Assembly: GCA_025093555.1 (NCBI GenBank)
Contig: JAIWNF010000040.1
Location: forward strand, 1-64,000
DNA: 64,000 nt
Direction: 5' to 3'
From: Circinella umbellata
Taxonomy: Eukaryota > Mucoromycota > Mucoromycetes > Mucorales > Lichtheimiaceae
Under the pieces are notes generated by a model. The model had not been told where the DNA came from. It was given only the letters and a program-made list of their open reading frames with translations, and made no database searches. The number at the start of each line of letters is the position of its first letter. The first letter of the stretch is position 1. The position numbers and the translations under genes are program-made. This document shows positions 1 to 12,187 of this stretch, piece after piece.

Positions 1-2472
1 TCATGATCATCATAAAACGATCCTAGTCACAATAATAGATGAAATATCTATACCTTCAAAATAGTGTGGATAATTTTCAGTAATGGTCTTATAAATAGTT
101 AATGCTTTATCCAAATCTCCCTTTTCCTCATATAAGCGTCCAAGATTGAATGTAATTGTAAGTTTCAAGTCGAATTCGCTTGCATTGGATCCAACGGTAC
201 TTTCTTCTTTTTTCTCTTCCGCATTTGCACGTTTTTCGTATTCTTGAACAGCCATACTATAATATTTCTCGGCCTCATCTAACAATCCGCTAATATGATT
301 CATGACCGCAATATTATTAAAAACTTCAGCCTTAACATTATCATATTGTTCAGCGATTTCTTTGTTTTCGGTATTATTCTCATACAGTTCCAATGATTTT
401 TTATAATCTAAAAAAGAATGTTAAATATCTGCATAAATTTCCCTTCTTCACTTTTTCTTTGTTGACATTTGTTTCTGTGTACCATGTTGAATACATCATA
501 TTATTTCTTTTTTTTTACTTACGTGTCAATGCCAACTTTTGATCTTTCTCTTGATGTAATACTGCAGTTTCTAATTCAAACATTGGGTCATTGGTCGATT
601 TGTTAAGTATTCGAGAAAATAAACTCAAAGCATCTTTTTCTCTTCCAGATACCGCATACAAAGAACCTAAGATCTAAAATAAGATATAATAAGTCAAAGT
701 CGTTAAAAATATTGATTTGTCAGAAAGATATACCTCCAGCGCAAGTTTACCTTCATGACTTCAATATTATCCAATTCGGTTTCCAAAAGCTTTTCAAAGA
801 TCGGTATGGCAATATCGTAGTTTCCTTTTATATATGCACATATATAAATTAAAATCAATAATCTATGTTCTTTTTTCTCTTCCTATATTATGTAATATAT
901 ACATATTCAAGTTTTTACCTCTTTTCATTTGCATTTGACCAACACCAAATTGTGCCAAAATATGATTTGGATTCACATCCAAACATTGTTGATAATAAGT
1001 GAATGCATCATCAAATTCATGCTATATACAGATCACATTCATTATATCTTTGTCAATACAGGATTCCAATATTATTATAAATAGACAAAAAAAAATCCAA
1101 CTATTACCATTTGATGATGAGCACGTGCAATTTGATACATGGCTTCAGCTTTAACGACTCTATTGGATGCTGTTTCAAGAGCCTTTGTACCGCTTTTCAC
1201 TGTCTATGAATAAATATTATATATATGTAAAATCAAGTTAACATGGAAAAAGTTTTATTAAAGATCATTTTTGGTCTTTTTTTTCGAAAAGTAAATAACC
1301 AATTCATTATAAATACCTTCTCAAATTCACGCGTTAAAAAGAAATGGTTTGCTAGCATATTCAACACCACAGGATGTTTTGGATCCATTCTATGAGCGTC
1401 TTGCATATGAGCAAGACCTTCTGTTAAAGCATTTTCGCGTTTTGTTAAATCCACAGATCCTTTTTTAGCTTGATTTAATTCAATAATTGCTAATAAAGCA
1501 AGTGCTGTTGCACTACAAATGTGTCCCTAAAATTTATAAATGATTATTAGACTGGTTCTATTGCAACTTTTGAATAATAAAAGAAAATATTTTATATATC
1601 TTTACCAATTGAACGCAACGCGTCAATGCAGCTTTAGCTTCAGTTATCATACCCAATTGAGCATAACACTGTGCCAATCCAAGACGAATTTCTGCTGCAG
1701 ATAAATTTCTTCGTGAATGTTTAAGTGCTGTTTGATAACTTTTCAACGCGTCCTTATATTGTCGTAAGTGGTACTGAATTTTTGCTTTTCCCAACAAAGC
1801 CGGTACACAATTATGTCGATTTTCAAGAATGGCATCAAATACTTTGGAAGCTTCTTTGACATCGCGTTTCAATAAGTAAAGATTTCCCTTTAGTACCATA
1901 GTTTGTTCGTATTGATTATGAATACGATCAGCTTCTTGAATAAACTTGGTTGCCTTGTCGAGATATTGTTTATGTTGTGAATCATCTGTTGATTTTTTAG
2001 CAAGTCGCATATGTAACGTAGCTAGTAATGTAAGTAATGGTAACTTTTGTCGAGGTTGCGTATGAGGAGATTCATTAGCTATTTATATAAATATATAAAA
2101 TCTGATGCGTTAAAAATAATAGTAGTATTTTCAATAACAACACGAATTATTTTTATTATTAGTTACCAGTTTCGATGCATGCATTGAGTACTTGTATACT
2201 TTGTTCAATCTTATCTTGATGATAATATTCAACCTGTTTATATATTGAAATTAGAAACATAATAACTATTATATAAATGAACAGCATATAATATATGTAT
2301 ATATATACATTACCGCGAGCATTCGATAATATGTTAAAGAAACATTTTCTTGTCGAAAGATGTCAGTCAGTTCAACTGGATTAGGTGGTAAATCATCGCA
2401 AGTTACTTCTAATAATTGTTCATGTTGTAATGGAACTTCGATCGTTCGTCCTCTTACAAAAGTAGTTGCCAT
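1..2472 (-). CDS. CTR9: Paf1 complex subunit CTR9, 5' part of gene (runs off left edge)
   Basis: This is a TPR-rich scaffold subunit of the nuclear Paf1 complex, which travels with RNA polymerase II and supports histone H2B ubiquitylation and H3 methylation. The start MATTFVRGRTIEVPLQ followed by a DLPPNP..LTDIFRQE segment is the typical CTR9 N-terminus. Downstream are repeated TPR helices, such as the segment LGRLYEEKGDLDKALTIY near the left edge. Exons read by eye are 2472-2314, 2233-2167, 2078-1606, 1526-1317, 1203-1108, 1021-919, 824-751, 673-523 and 407-54. All phases agree, and the last exon ends on a split codon that continues outside the window. About 562 residues are present. CTR9 is usually about 1,000 aa or more, so the C-terminal half is missing only because of the window edge. 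The acceptor of exon 7 (AAAAG) is less canonical than the others. Confidence 0.9.
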
Positions 2473-2814
2473 TCTCTTTATATTATTAATAGGATGGTTG
2501 AGTGGGTGAGGAAGTGTATAGAAGTGGAAAAAGAACTTGGGCGAGTTGCAATATAAAAAAAATAAAAATCAGTGCTGATGCAAACTGTGATTAAAATTTC
2601 GTTTTGATTAATAGGACCACAACAAAATGTCCATCTTAGCAACAGTAAAAGTGATAAATGGTTAAATACAATATGTATAAACCCACACTTTTATTCACGT
2701 ATCCTCTTATAATTATATACATTAACAATTGGTATTCTATACAACTGTTTTTCTTATTAGTTATAATACCACTATTTCTTGATAGTGCTAATACGAATCA
2801 ACGAGGGAAAAAAA

Positions 2815-2845
<31 letters not shown>

Positions 2846-3868
2846 TTGACTAAACTTAGTACTCTTTAGTAACTATTGTTCGTGAATTATCTAAATTCCT
2901 GCTCTCTATGTTACTTGGTTATTCATTATTGAATATCTTTTTATGTGATCCAAACAAAATACCACCTCATAGTATAATGAAGGTTTATACGTATATCTCT
3001 TTAAATTAAAACAAAACTACCGAATATTATATGGAGAAATAAAATCCAAATAAAACATAAAGCGAGATATTACTGTATATCAAGCATGTATGTTGAGTTG
3101 TCAAAGTGTTGTATTTTAATCCAACCCCTCAAAAAATCACTACTGCAATGACTCCGGAAAAGAACTCTATGTCTCTTATGATACACAATGTTCTCCTTTA
3201 ACCCCTCTCTGTACCTCCTCGACAGAACTATGACATGTGCATAGAGATAAAGTAGTAGTAGCTCACACTTCATATCTCACAACAACTTCATGCTCCCTTT
3301 GCTACTAATTACCCAACTAATTTATTCAACAATTTCATTTGATAAAAAAGTTATTCGATAAAATAAAAAAAAAAAGTAAAAAAGTCATGTATAAGTATTA
3401 TCTATCATTTCATACGTTTTTAAGACTTAATTCTTCAATATGTCAAATGCAAAATATTAAGACCAAAAAAAAACTTTGGGCCCATCTTTGACCTTATGGT
3501 AAATAGAGTAAGTACTAAAAAGAAAAAAAAAACGGAGGCTTTATCTTTTTTTTTATAAAAAAAAAGATACACGAGAGATCAAATTCTGTCATAGTTTCGT
3601 GCAACAAGTAAAAAAAACTGCATTCTTCTTCTTGTTGATAATATTCTTATTACATAATGATGATGCATGTAAGAAAGAAAAGAAAAAGGAGAATGACAAC
3701 AACTAGAAAGAAAATAAGAAGATCAGGAACTCAAAAAGCAAAAACGAAAAAGAAAAAGAAAAAGAAAAAAATTGTATATAAAACATTTAGTTTTTTATGA
3801 TATTAAAATGGTTTTTAATCTTTTTTTCCCCAAAGTTGTTTGTACAAGTATACAAAGCAAACTGCAGC
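2473..3868. other. Intergenic between CTR9 and a small secreted-protein gene
   Basis: I see no supportable gene here. The stretch holds the CTR9 5' region, an ACT trinucleotide run at about 2818-2845, and A/T homopolymers. A purine-rich block at about 3670-3775 lies just upstream of the next start codon and may belong to that gene's promoter. Confidence 0.6.
2818..2845. repeat. (ACT)n microsatellite
   Basis: About nine uninterrupted ACT units lie in intergenic DNA upstream of CTR9. Short readings of the run as a Tyr tract are composition artefacts. Confidence 0.9.
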
Positions 3869-4406
3869 ATGAAATTATTTACTGCTTTACTTGCCAGTGT
3901 CTTGGTCATTTCTGCAGGATCCGTAATTGAAGCTTCTGCCAGTGCTAGTTTTACTACTGGTGAATCCCAACAAAACCAAATGGGTCGAGGACGTTTTAGA
4001 GCTAGTTTAAAAAGTGTTTCAAAACGCAACCTTCCTGTAAACCTCCCTGTTGACGTTCCTCTTGGCAAACTTCCACTCGGTGGTGGTAACTCCGGTGATA
4101 GTAGTTATGGTGGCGCTGCTACAGCTAAAACGGGTAAGCTGAAAAAATGTGAAGAACAATATTGCTTTATATACAATAATATGTAAAAAGAAACCGTTTA
4201 CATACAAAGAAGTATGGTATTTGAGCGAAAAAAAAAAACATAAATAATAACAGAGAGTGCGTGATCTTGTAGATGGAGACATTCAAGGAAACCCTCCAAA
4301 CCCTCCGAACTCTGTAGATGAAAACCAACAAGGCGAAAGTGGCAACAACGGCAACAATGGTAACAATGGTAACAACGGCAACAATGGAAATAACAGTAAA
4401 AGATAA
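3869..4406 (+). CDS. Small secreted protein with Asn-Asn-Gly repeat tail
   Basis: The family is not recognised. The two-exon model is 3869-4133 and 4273-4406 (donor GTAAGC, acceptor TTGTAG); the split codon is restored in frame, giving 132 aa. Residues 1 to about 24 are a clear signal peptide (MKLFTALLASVLVISAG...). The middle is basic and Ser/Gly-rich, with a proline-patterned segment LPVNLPVDVPLGKLP. Exon 2 encodes a Pro/Asn-rich linker and then about six Asn-Asn-Gly units before a final SKR. The mature protein appears free of cysteines, which argues against a disulfide-stabilised effector or defensin. A role at the cell surface or wall is an inference only. The start was chosen because it begins the signal peptide. 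Confidence 0.7.
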
Positions 4407-4889
4407 TATTGAAAGAATAGCGGGCAGAGCAAAGAACTTTTATAATGACGGTAGGCCAGGCAAGTAACAATGATTTCTCGATTATAACTGCTCGTAAACA
4501 CTATGTTTTGAAAAAGCCATCTTTTATCACACGTACTCATTGAACGTTCAATTTGATATAAACTAGAACTATTTGTTTTACAATAACTATACTTGATATA
4601 TATATTATAATTATCGTTTACTATTTATTAAATTTCTACAAATAAAACTATTTCATATAATATAATATAGTATAATATACGTTTTGTGGCAGCAATAATT
4701 TTGGACCCAGGAAAAACTCCTTGGGTAAATCATCATGAAAGGATGGTCTTAGTGACAAACAATGTGGTAACACCGACGATTGTCAACTACTACATACTCT
4801 ACGTACTCTGAAGCCCCGTTCAACTTTTGATGTACATACGTACTTGAACCAGTAAAATAGAACCATTATTTGTCACATATTGTATATAC

Positions 4890-4945
<56 letters not shown>

Positions 4946-5900
4946 TGATGATTTGCCTCAATAGGTAGTTGTAATGCTTTATAACATTATTCCTATAGCC
5001 GCTCCTTGAGCTTGTTGATCGATAACATCTTCGTGTGGATACTGTAACATATCGAACATAGAAATATGATGACAAATCTTTGAGATAGATGTGCGTATCG
5101 ATGATATTAGACTAAAGGTTAGTTTAATTTTTAGTATACAAGAGACCATATACTTATTTATTATCATGTATTTCGGCTTCCTTTATTACTATCGGTTGTT
5201 ATTATTACTCGGTGTTTTTTTTACACATTTACATAAACTACTTATACTTTTATATAGAAAGATAATGTTTGATCGTATGCTATTAATATATATTCACTCC
5301 CATTGTACGTAAGGTGAGATTTTCTGAAAAACTAGAAGAACCTGTTTCTCAAGGAGAACTTTTCCCCCTTCTTCCCTTTTCTTACCTAACAATTTTCAGG
5401 TACCAAAACAACAAAACAAAAAAAAAATATGATATACACTGTTCCTCCTATGTTGTATAATTATAATTATAGACTTGAAAGAAATTTAATTAAGCATAAT
5501 ACAAACAAAAAACGAATGGTTGAGCAGCATTGAGTTATGACTGTGATAAACCCAAATTTTTTTTAGTTTATTTTTAATAGAAAAAAAAAACGATATTAAA
5601 AATGGAAAAAAAAATAACATCGATGAAGAAAAGTGAAATTTTTACAAGGAAAATAATGATTTTAAAGGAAAATGTAATGACTGTGTGGTTTTCTTGATGT
5701 GTGCGTATGTGAGTATAAGTTAATTGTATCTTCTTCTTTTCTAGTTGAGTTACAAAAAAAAACAAATGATGCGAAAGAAGAAGAAAAGGTTATATAAGGA
5801 TATGTTTATGTGGTTTGCTGTGTGTTTGTATGTGTATTATTATTAACAAAAGGAGAAAGAGGAAAAGTATATGCGAAAAGATTTAGAGTAAACTACTTCT
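4407..5900. other. Intergenic, AT-rich, with a (TG)n tract
   Basis: No gene is supported between the small secreted protein and the convergent secreted-protein gene that ends at 5901. Apart from the TG microsatellite at 4897-4942 there is only AT-rich low-complexity DNA. Confidence 0.6.
4897..4942. repeat. (TG)23 microsatellite
   Basis: A pure TG dinucleotide run of about 46 bp in intergenic DNA. Its reverse strand reads as a spurious Thr-His tract. Confidence 0.95.
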
Positions 5901-7006
5901 TTAAGGCCACTTTAAGATTTCGGGAATGATTTCTTCATCCCAACCATCACAAGCTTCCTTTTGACCGGGTCGGTTGCACAATTGTTTTACATCCACTTCG
6001 GCCCAAGTATCCAAAGATCTTAATGCATTACTGATAAGAGCATTCTTAAAGGCAACAACATTAGGATCATCCTTTTGTGAACCGGCTCCATAGTCATCTA
6101 ACACTGCGTCAGTAGTCATTTTAACAGTTTGAACAACGTTACGTACAAGGAATCCATTATCGAATGTTGCATAACCAGAAAGTTGTGCTTTAATACGATT
6201 AACGATACGTGCTTTGACCTATTTTGAAGAATGAAATTTTTTTTTTTGTGTAAGTTTCTTAAAAACTCCAAAAAATAATATTATCTCCCACACACACAAA
6301 ACAAGGTAACGGTTACAGTATTTGTAACCCCCTTCCTCTTTTTTCCTGTCCTTCATTTTTCTTTCAAGATTTAAAAAAAACTTACATCGTCCAAGAAATG
6401 ACAAATGGAAGGTGGATTACCACAAATGTAGTCCATTTTTTCACCTACAATAAATTTATAAACGTATGCAAGAGTTAATATATGCGAATGATATATGTTG
6501 AGAATAAAAATAATAGGGGGGAAATTATATAAATAGAGACATAAGATTTGCTTCCAGCAAAAAGAAGACAACGAAAGAATAAAAGAAAACTTACATTCTT
6601 CTCTATACCAACTTTCGCCTGTAGGAGGCATCTTTCGTGTTAAACGTGCAGGATGGTTACAATCACCCTTGAAAGGATTGGCTTCGGAAAACATGACGGC
6701 AAAAATACCATCTTCGAGAGGTTTGCCAGATGCTTGATTAACAAATAATTCAAGAGTCTCAGATAAGCTGTTGGCGACACCGTTCCGTAAGATATCTTCA
6801 GGAACAGTAGAAGAAATTTGGGATGGTAAAGTGATATTGAATAATGTTTGTGAAAAGGTATTTTTTAAGTCTTCAACCGAAAGTTGGATAACAGGACCAT
6901 AGAAACCAGCAAATGCTGCAGCGAGACCGTGACGACATTCTGGTTCACATGCCAACGCCATATTGACAAGTAGTGTTGACAGTAATAGTAATGTACGTTT
7001 AAACAT
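5901..7006 (-). CDS. Secreted protein of unknown family
   Basis: The function is not recognised. The three-exon model is 7006-6595, 6444-6386 and 6218-5901, with GTAAGT donors and YAG acceptors. All phases close, giving 262 aa. Residues 1-19 form a signal peptide (MFKRTLLLLSTLLVNMALA), followed at once by a Cys-containing CEPECRHG motif. Further cysteines occur at GDCNHP, REEC, YICG, SICH, KQLCNRP and KEACDG, so an extracellular disulfide-bonded fold is likely. The body is mostly predicted helix with no transmembrane segment after the signal. The protein ends DEEIIPEILKWP. I see no catalytic motif of a known hydrolase. The clean splice phases and signal peptide make it a real gene, but the role is open. 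Confidence 0.75.
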
Positions 7007-8622
7007 TATTATTTATGTGTATATTTATGTGGTTGTAGATGTGGGTGAATGTAATAATAAAAAAAAAAGAAATAAAGTAATAATAATAATAATAGTAGAC
7101 GTAAAGAAGAAGAAAAGAAAAGAAGAAAAAAACGGGGAGACCTTCTTATTATTATTATTTTTAGGCTGGTGTCGCCGGGCAAAAAAAAAAAAAAAGCTAT
7201 AATAAGCAAAAGGCGCCAATAGGTTTTTGTTCTCGAGGACTCCTCTCATAATAAAAATATCATCATCACCCTCAGCCCCTAATCCATAAAAAGAACCTTT
7301 TTTTTACTCAATATAGAAAATTGAACAAGGTCATTGTTACACATAAATAGTAGCTGGGCTTCGCTGTTTGTAAAATTGACCCATACATATTTTTTTGTCT
7401 GGACCCTATTATAACTGAAAAGTCATTTTTCATCGTGGTCTTTGGTCCTTTTCAAGAAATATAAACCATTTGAAGCACAAAATAGTAATAAAATATTAAT
7501 TTTTTTTTTTTTAGTTTCATTTATAATGATCTTGCTTTTGATGTTTATTATGTCAATCAGCTTATTATTATTTGTATTTTAAAAAGTATAATAAGAAAGA
7601 TGACGGTTAAACTATTACAGTAAGTAGTTAAAAGAAGGTTTTCTTTTTTAGTTATGTGTTGTTGTTTTTTGTTCTTTTGTAGGCTTTTTTTTTTCCTTCG
7701 GTACACGAATACACTGTTCCGAGAAAAGAACCTTTTTTTTTTATATACTTATCATTGAACGCCACATTAAATACAAAGATAGATATATTTTTACTTAGTT
7801 AAATAATGGAATACAAGTAGTCAGTACTTCAAGTAATATTAATTATTACACGTGTAATTAGTTTTTCAATATTAAAAAACAATATTTGTTATATTACAAC
7901 AAATAAAGTATCTCCGTATAATGTTGGGCTTTTTTTTTTGTAACTATGTTGTTTCACCAAAAAGCTTGTTGTACAAGTTTATCTTGTTTTTTATGTCATT
8001 GCTTAAACACAGGTTTATTTGGGGCTTGAAAATACCTAAAATAAACTCAGAGTATACGCAAAAACCATTTTTTTGTGGCTCTCTTGTTTCAAAAAAGGAT
8101 CTATTTTTTTCACAGACTAAGACAAAAATAGTCAATTTATTTTCTTTTTAAATTTATTTTTTCTGATTAAAAAAAGATTGCTTTAATAAAAATAATATAT
8201 TTAGTTTCTGTATAAAAAGTTTATCCAGGAGGGAAGATTAGAAAAAAAGCTAAGAGGAGAACGTGAAAGAAAGAAATGTGTTATATAGAACAAGTTTTGA
8301 GAGAGAAAAAAAATAAAGTTAAAAAAAGGAAGAAAGAAAAAATCTATTATTAAACTCTCGCAGCCTCTGAGATACTTTGAGGTCACGAGATGTTCGGTTA
8401 TGTATAGCCGTCGTTTATACTTTTGGTTTGCTATTCATAACAACAAAGAAAGGTCATCCTCTATTTTTATGCCTCATGTGGCTGTTCGAAAAGTTTAGTA
8501 TTCCTATTTGTTTTCAAAAAGATTTAAATAAGTTTTTCTTCTATATTTACACTATCGACTACGACGACACCACCACCAACAGTAACAAGAACAACACAGG
8601 AAAAGAGTTGAGAAATATATAT
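7007..8622. other. Intergenic, low complexity
   Basis: Apart from the promoter side of the secreted-protein gene (purine-rich at about 7060-7140), I see only homopolymer-rich DNA with no conserved coding signal on either strand. Confidence 0.6.
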
Positions 8623-9384
8623 AGGATTCTCACTAAAAATTCGCGCGTCTTATTTTTCAACTTGACGTGACACCAATTTCTATTCGGCATGAATATTTAT
8701 CTATGGATTTGTCCAATTCATTTAGAACTAATCAATCAATGTGTTCTTTTTCTGAACTTTTATATTCAAAGTACACTGACAAGTCCATGAATAAATAGAA
8801 TATCTTGCCAGCGTATTCTGTGATTTTTCAGCAGTTTTAAACATCTAGTTTTGGGGGGTTTGTTCGGATTTCGTCACAACAACGTTTTTATCCAAAAATT
8901 TGTAGAGTTGACAATTGAGACTTTATATGACACGTACACTTTTCGCAAAATGATAAGAGTTTGTCACTTTGCTACCTTGATCTTTATTCAAAAAATAACT
9001 CTTGTGAAATTCCAGATTATTTGGTGAAAAGCATCCTTTTTTCTAAACGTGAATTGGCCATTTTACACATTGAGGGACTGTGGTGAACGTTTTAGTGAAG
9101 CGCAAGCATCCATCATCATCCGAACAGCATAAAAGTAATGGGGGCCCGTGGATTTAAGACATTGCACTGTATCTATATCAAGGTATTATCCCGCTTTCCA
9201 AATTCAATCAAAGAGTTTTGGTCAAAGTTAAAATTAACTAATGCTGCAGAAATGTTTTTTTTTTAATTCCCTTCTGTAATAATATCATCTTAGTCAAGAA
9301 CTGTTGGGAAATATTCATGCCGAATAAGAAACTGGTGCGACGCCAAGTTCAAAATAAGGTCCATCAATTATTAGTGAAAATCCT
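8623..9384. mobile_element. Decayed DNA transposon bounded by ~76-bp inverted repeats
   Basis: The left arm 8623-8699 and right arm 9309-9384 are imperfect inverted copies. Both contain, in opposite orientation, the shared string ATTCGGCATGAATATTT, flanked by matching AGGATT.TCACTAA and CTTATTTT.AACTTG.CGT blocks. Between them, at about 9190-9240 on the plus strand, frameshifted coding remains read KFN..IKEFWSKLK. This resembles the PxxNPIExFWxxxK signature at the end of Tc1/IS630-type DDE transposases. Stops and frameshifts show that it is dead. The arms may be terminal inverted repeats of an internally deleted element, or two fragments of one element in opposite orientation. I saw no convincing target-site duplication. 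Confidence 0.55.
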
Positions 9385-9802
9385 GCATAGAGCTGAGAAA
9401 AAAAATTCGAAAATTATGATATCATGGCTGTATTATACTAAAAAAACCGGTGATGGGTTTTTACTTACTGTCGTTTTACTTCTTTACCATGACCTTCTAT
9501 AATACAAAGTCGATCATAAAGTCTTTTTTTCTTTAACACCCAAGGGAGTTTTCACAAATGTCGTACTAACGTGGAAAGAGAAGTTTTTTATGTCTGAAAT
9601 CTGGATGTCGCTTTCGTATTTTTAATAATATATTCTTCGTTTATAAGATAGCCATATATGGCTCTACGGTAAAATGAAAAAAAAAACACATAGTTTATTT
9701 GTTATCTTTTTGATAATGATAAAAATTATATATACTAGAAAATAGACTGGACAAAAATATCCATGAATCGAAAAGAATACGTTTTTTGCTATGTATAAAT
9801 AA
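9385..9802. other. Intergenic between transposon relic and AMP-binding gene
   Basis: About 420 bp of AT-rich DNA lies immediately 3' of the AMP-binding gene. I see no further exon with a carrier-protein or reductase signature here. Confidence 0.5.
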
Positions 9803-12187
9803 CTATACAATGTTATTGTTAAAAGAATATAACAACTCAATCTCTTGTTTAAACATATCATTTGCTATTTTGCGAACAACTGTTCCTTTACGTGATCTTG
9901 GCAATTGTTTTTCAGCAGGTAAAATGTATACTTTATCGGGAACCGAAACAATTGCATCATAAAGTGCATATTCATTTCCCTGCCGAACTGCTTCATGCAC
10001 TATATAATAGGAGAGATTACATTACTTATTTTTACATCCCAAATAATCCTGAGACACATGAGACCTTTGTTAACAAACTATATTACCTTTGTCAGAGATT
10101 TCCTTTGAAGAATAAGCAGATGCTTTTTCTCGATCTAGTTCAATTAGTACAGCTGTGCCTTCTCTATTTTCTCCTACAATAATACAGTTTCGAATTATAT
10201 CTTCACTACATATTATTTTTTCCATGGGTGTAGGAATTACTTTTTCACCATAAGATCTAATTACAAAAAAGAAAAAGATATTCCCAAAATATGAATAATA
10301 ATTATAATTTTTTTTTCGTTCTTGTCGTCTTGTTTGTATAATAATAGAGTCACTAAATTCTTATCATTGATGTATTTTTTTTATATATCCCTACGTACGT
10401 CTTAAATGCATCATCTATTCTTCCAACAAAAGACCAATAATGAGACCCATCAGTTAATTGCTTTTGCATTACAAATAAATCCTTGGTGGCGAAATCACCA
10501 TTAGGTCTGTTAGCAACACCTTTGGCAAGGGAAATATAATTATTGTGAATAATACATTGATATAATTTTTCTTTACTACTCTTTTTGCTATTGCCCTTGT
10601 GTTCCAGGGATTCATTTTGGCTATCATATGGCTCAAAAGATACATATTGCATTAATTGGCTTGTTACATGAATACTATGTCCATGACTATTTTTCTTTGA
10701 AACGTCGGATAAACAAATAAGACCCGTTTCTTATAATATAGGTTGAGAAAGAGTAAAATGGTATGGTTACAAACTAGTATTATCTACTTATGCGTATATG
10801 ACAAAAAAAAATCTAGATTACAGGTAAAGAAAAAAGAATAGTCCTCCATACCTGTTGATCCATAGCCACTTTGTAGATTCAGCCCTTTTGACATTAAAAA
10901 GTCACCAGTCGATTTAGAAAGCATTCCCCCAAAGTACATGGAGAATTTGAATCTTTTGAATAAAGTTGTTATTTTCGTTTGATAGTGATTGTTACCATCA
11001 CCAACACCACGTCTCTTCGCTTGCTGTTTTTGCTCTTGTTCTTCCTTGGCTATTATATAATTAGCTAGTTGATCCAGGATAGCAGGAGGAGCGAACAGGA
11101 ATGTAGCATGAAACATTTCTGAAGCGGCAAGCAAGTCTGCTGGTTTTGGTTTGTTATCGTGGAATACAACAATACTGGATCCAGCCAATATTGCTGACAG
11201 CAAAAAATCAACGTCGGGACCCGTTATCAATAAGATGGGAACTAATAAGATGTCAGAAGATTCAAAGGGTACATTGGCATCATACATTCGTTGGGACAAT
11301 GTCACGAAAGCTGAGTACAGGATGGATTGTGTGTTCCAACCAATTAGGTCGGGAAATTTAGTTGATCCAGAAGTATGCATGTATAAAACTATATCAGTTG
11401 AAAAGGTTTTCTCTCTACTGTTGTTCTTGTTAATAACGACGTTGTTGTCAGTCAAGGGTGATGTTTTCTTTTGAGTGTTATTCTCCGTCGATGAAATATT
11501 ACAATTGTTACTATTAATATCTTTACTTTCTAATATCCCTGTTGTTACTGACAATGACGGTAATGTTACTTTTATATTGTTGGCGAGCTCGTCAATATCA
11601 AGTTGATCATTCCATATTTTTATTTCAATGCTATTTGGGGCTGCTTTTGTTGAGTGATTTTTTTGAATCATATTAGCTGTGGCCACCATTGCTTCTCTTG
11701 TACATCTCAAAGCCTTGTTATAACATGCTTCTGAAGTAACTAAACAGCTCACATTTGTTTTTTGAAGCAAGTGAATAATAGCAGCATCAGAATCAAGAGT
11801 TGATAATGGAAAATAAATTAAACCAAGTTTTAATGTGGCAAGTAATGTAAGTACTGATTGTACTGGATCATCGTTAAGAGCTACGAGGCATTGCTTTTTT
11901 TGAGCTGTCGCTGTCGGTTCATTTTCTTCTTCTTGTACTTTATGTAAAGAAAAAGAAGAAGGCTGAGCTTGCAAAAAAGTAGGTTTCCATATGTTCGCCA
12001 AATTTGTACTAATATTATCAACTTGACCGTATGTTAATATCTTGTACTCCAATGAATTAGGGTATGTTTGGTAGCGTATAAAGACTCTATCGTGATAACG
12101 AGCTGCATGTATCTTAAATATTTGAATAATTGAATCAAAATCTGTATAATTTGAAAGAGCCGAATAATAATAATCTTGGGTCATCAT
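9803..12187 (-). CDS. Stand-alone AMP-binding (adenylate-forming) domain protein
   Basis: This is an ANL-superfamily adenylate-forming enzyme, resembling the adenylation part of fungal NRPS-like reductases. Such domains activate a carboxylic acid as an acyl-adenylate; the substrate is unknown. Exons are 12187-10852, 10729-10399, 10256-10087 and 9999-9803, with matching phases, giving 677 aa. Visible motifs are the phosphate-loop equivalent HTSGSTKFPDLI (about residues 271-282), YGSTETG (about 443-449, formed across an exon junction), YWSFVGRIDD and the C-terminal LPRSRKGTVVRK. The loop lacks the usual Gly and Lys of TSGSTGxPK, so activity is uncertain. The protein stops about 20 residues after the C-terminal motif. 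No phosphopantetheine carrier, thioesterase or NAD-binding domain follows, unlike fungal NRPS-like reductases. A transposon relic lies about 0.4 kb downstream, so loss of 3' domains is possible. Confidence 0.8.

Noticed and set aside
4866..5075. Minus-strand frame with a long Thr-His tract
   Set aside because: It is the translation of the TG microsatellite at 4897-4942.
7009..7249. Open frames of 66-79 aa on both strands upstream of the secreted-protein gene
   Set aside because: They consist of Phe/Leu/Ile or Lys runs from homopolymer and TTA-repeat DNA, with no start context or conservation.
9317..9502. Plus-strand frame starting MPNKKLVRRQ
   Set aside because: It lies in the right arm of the transposon relic and its inverted counterpart is not open, so it is not treated as a gene.
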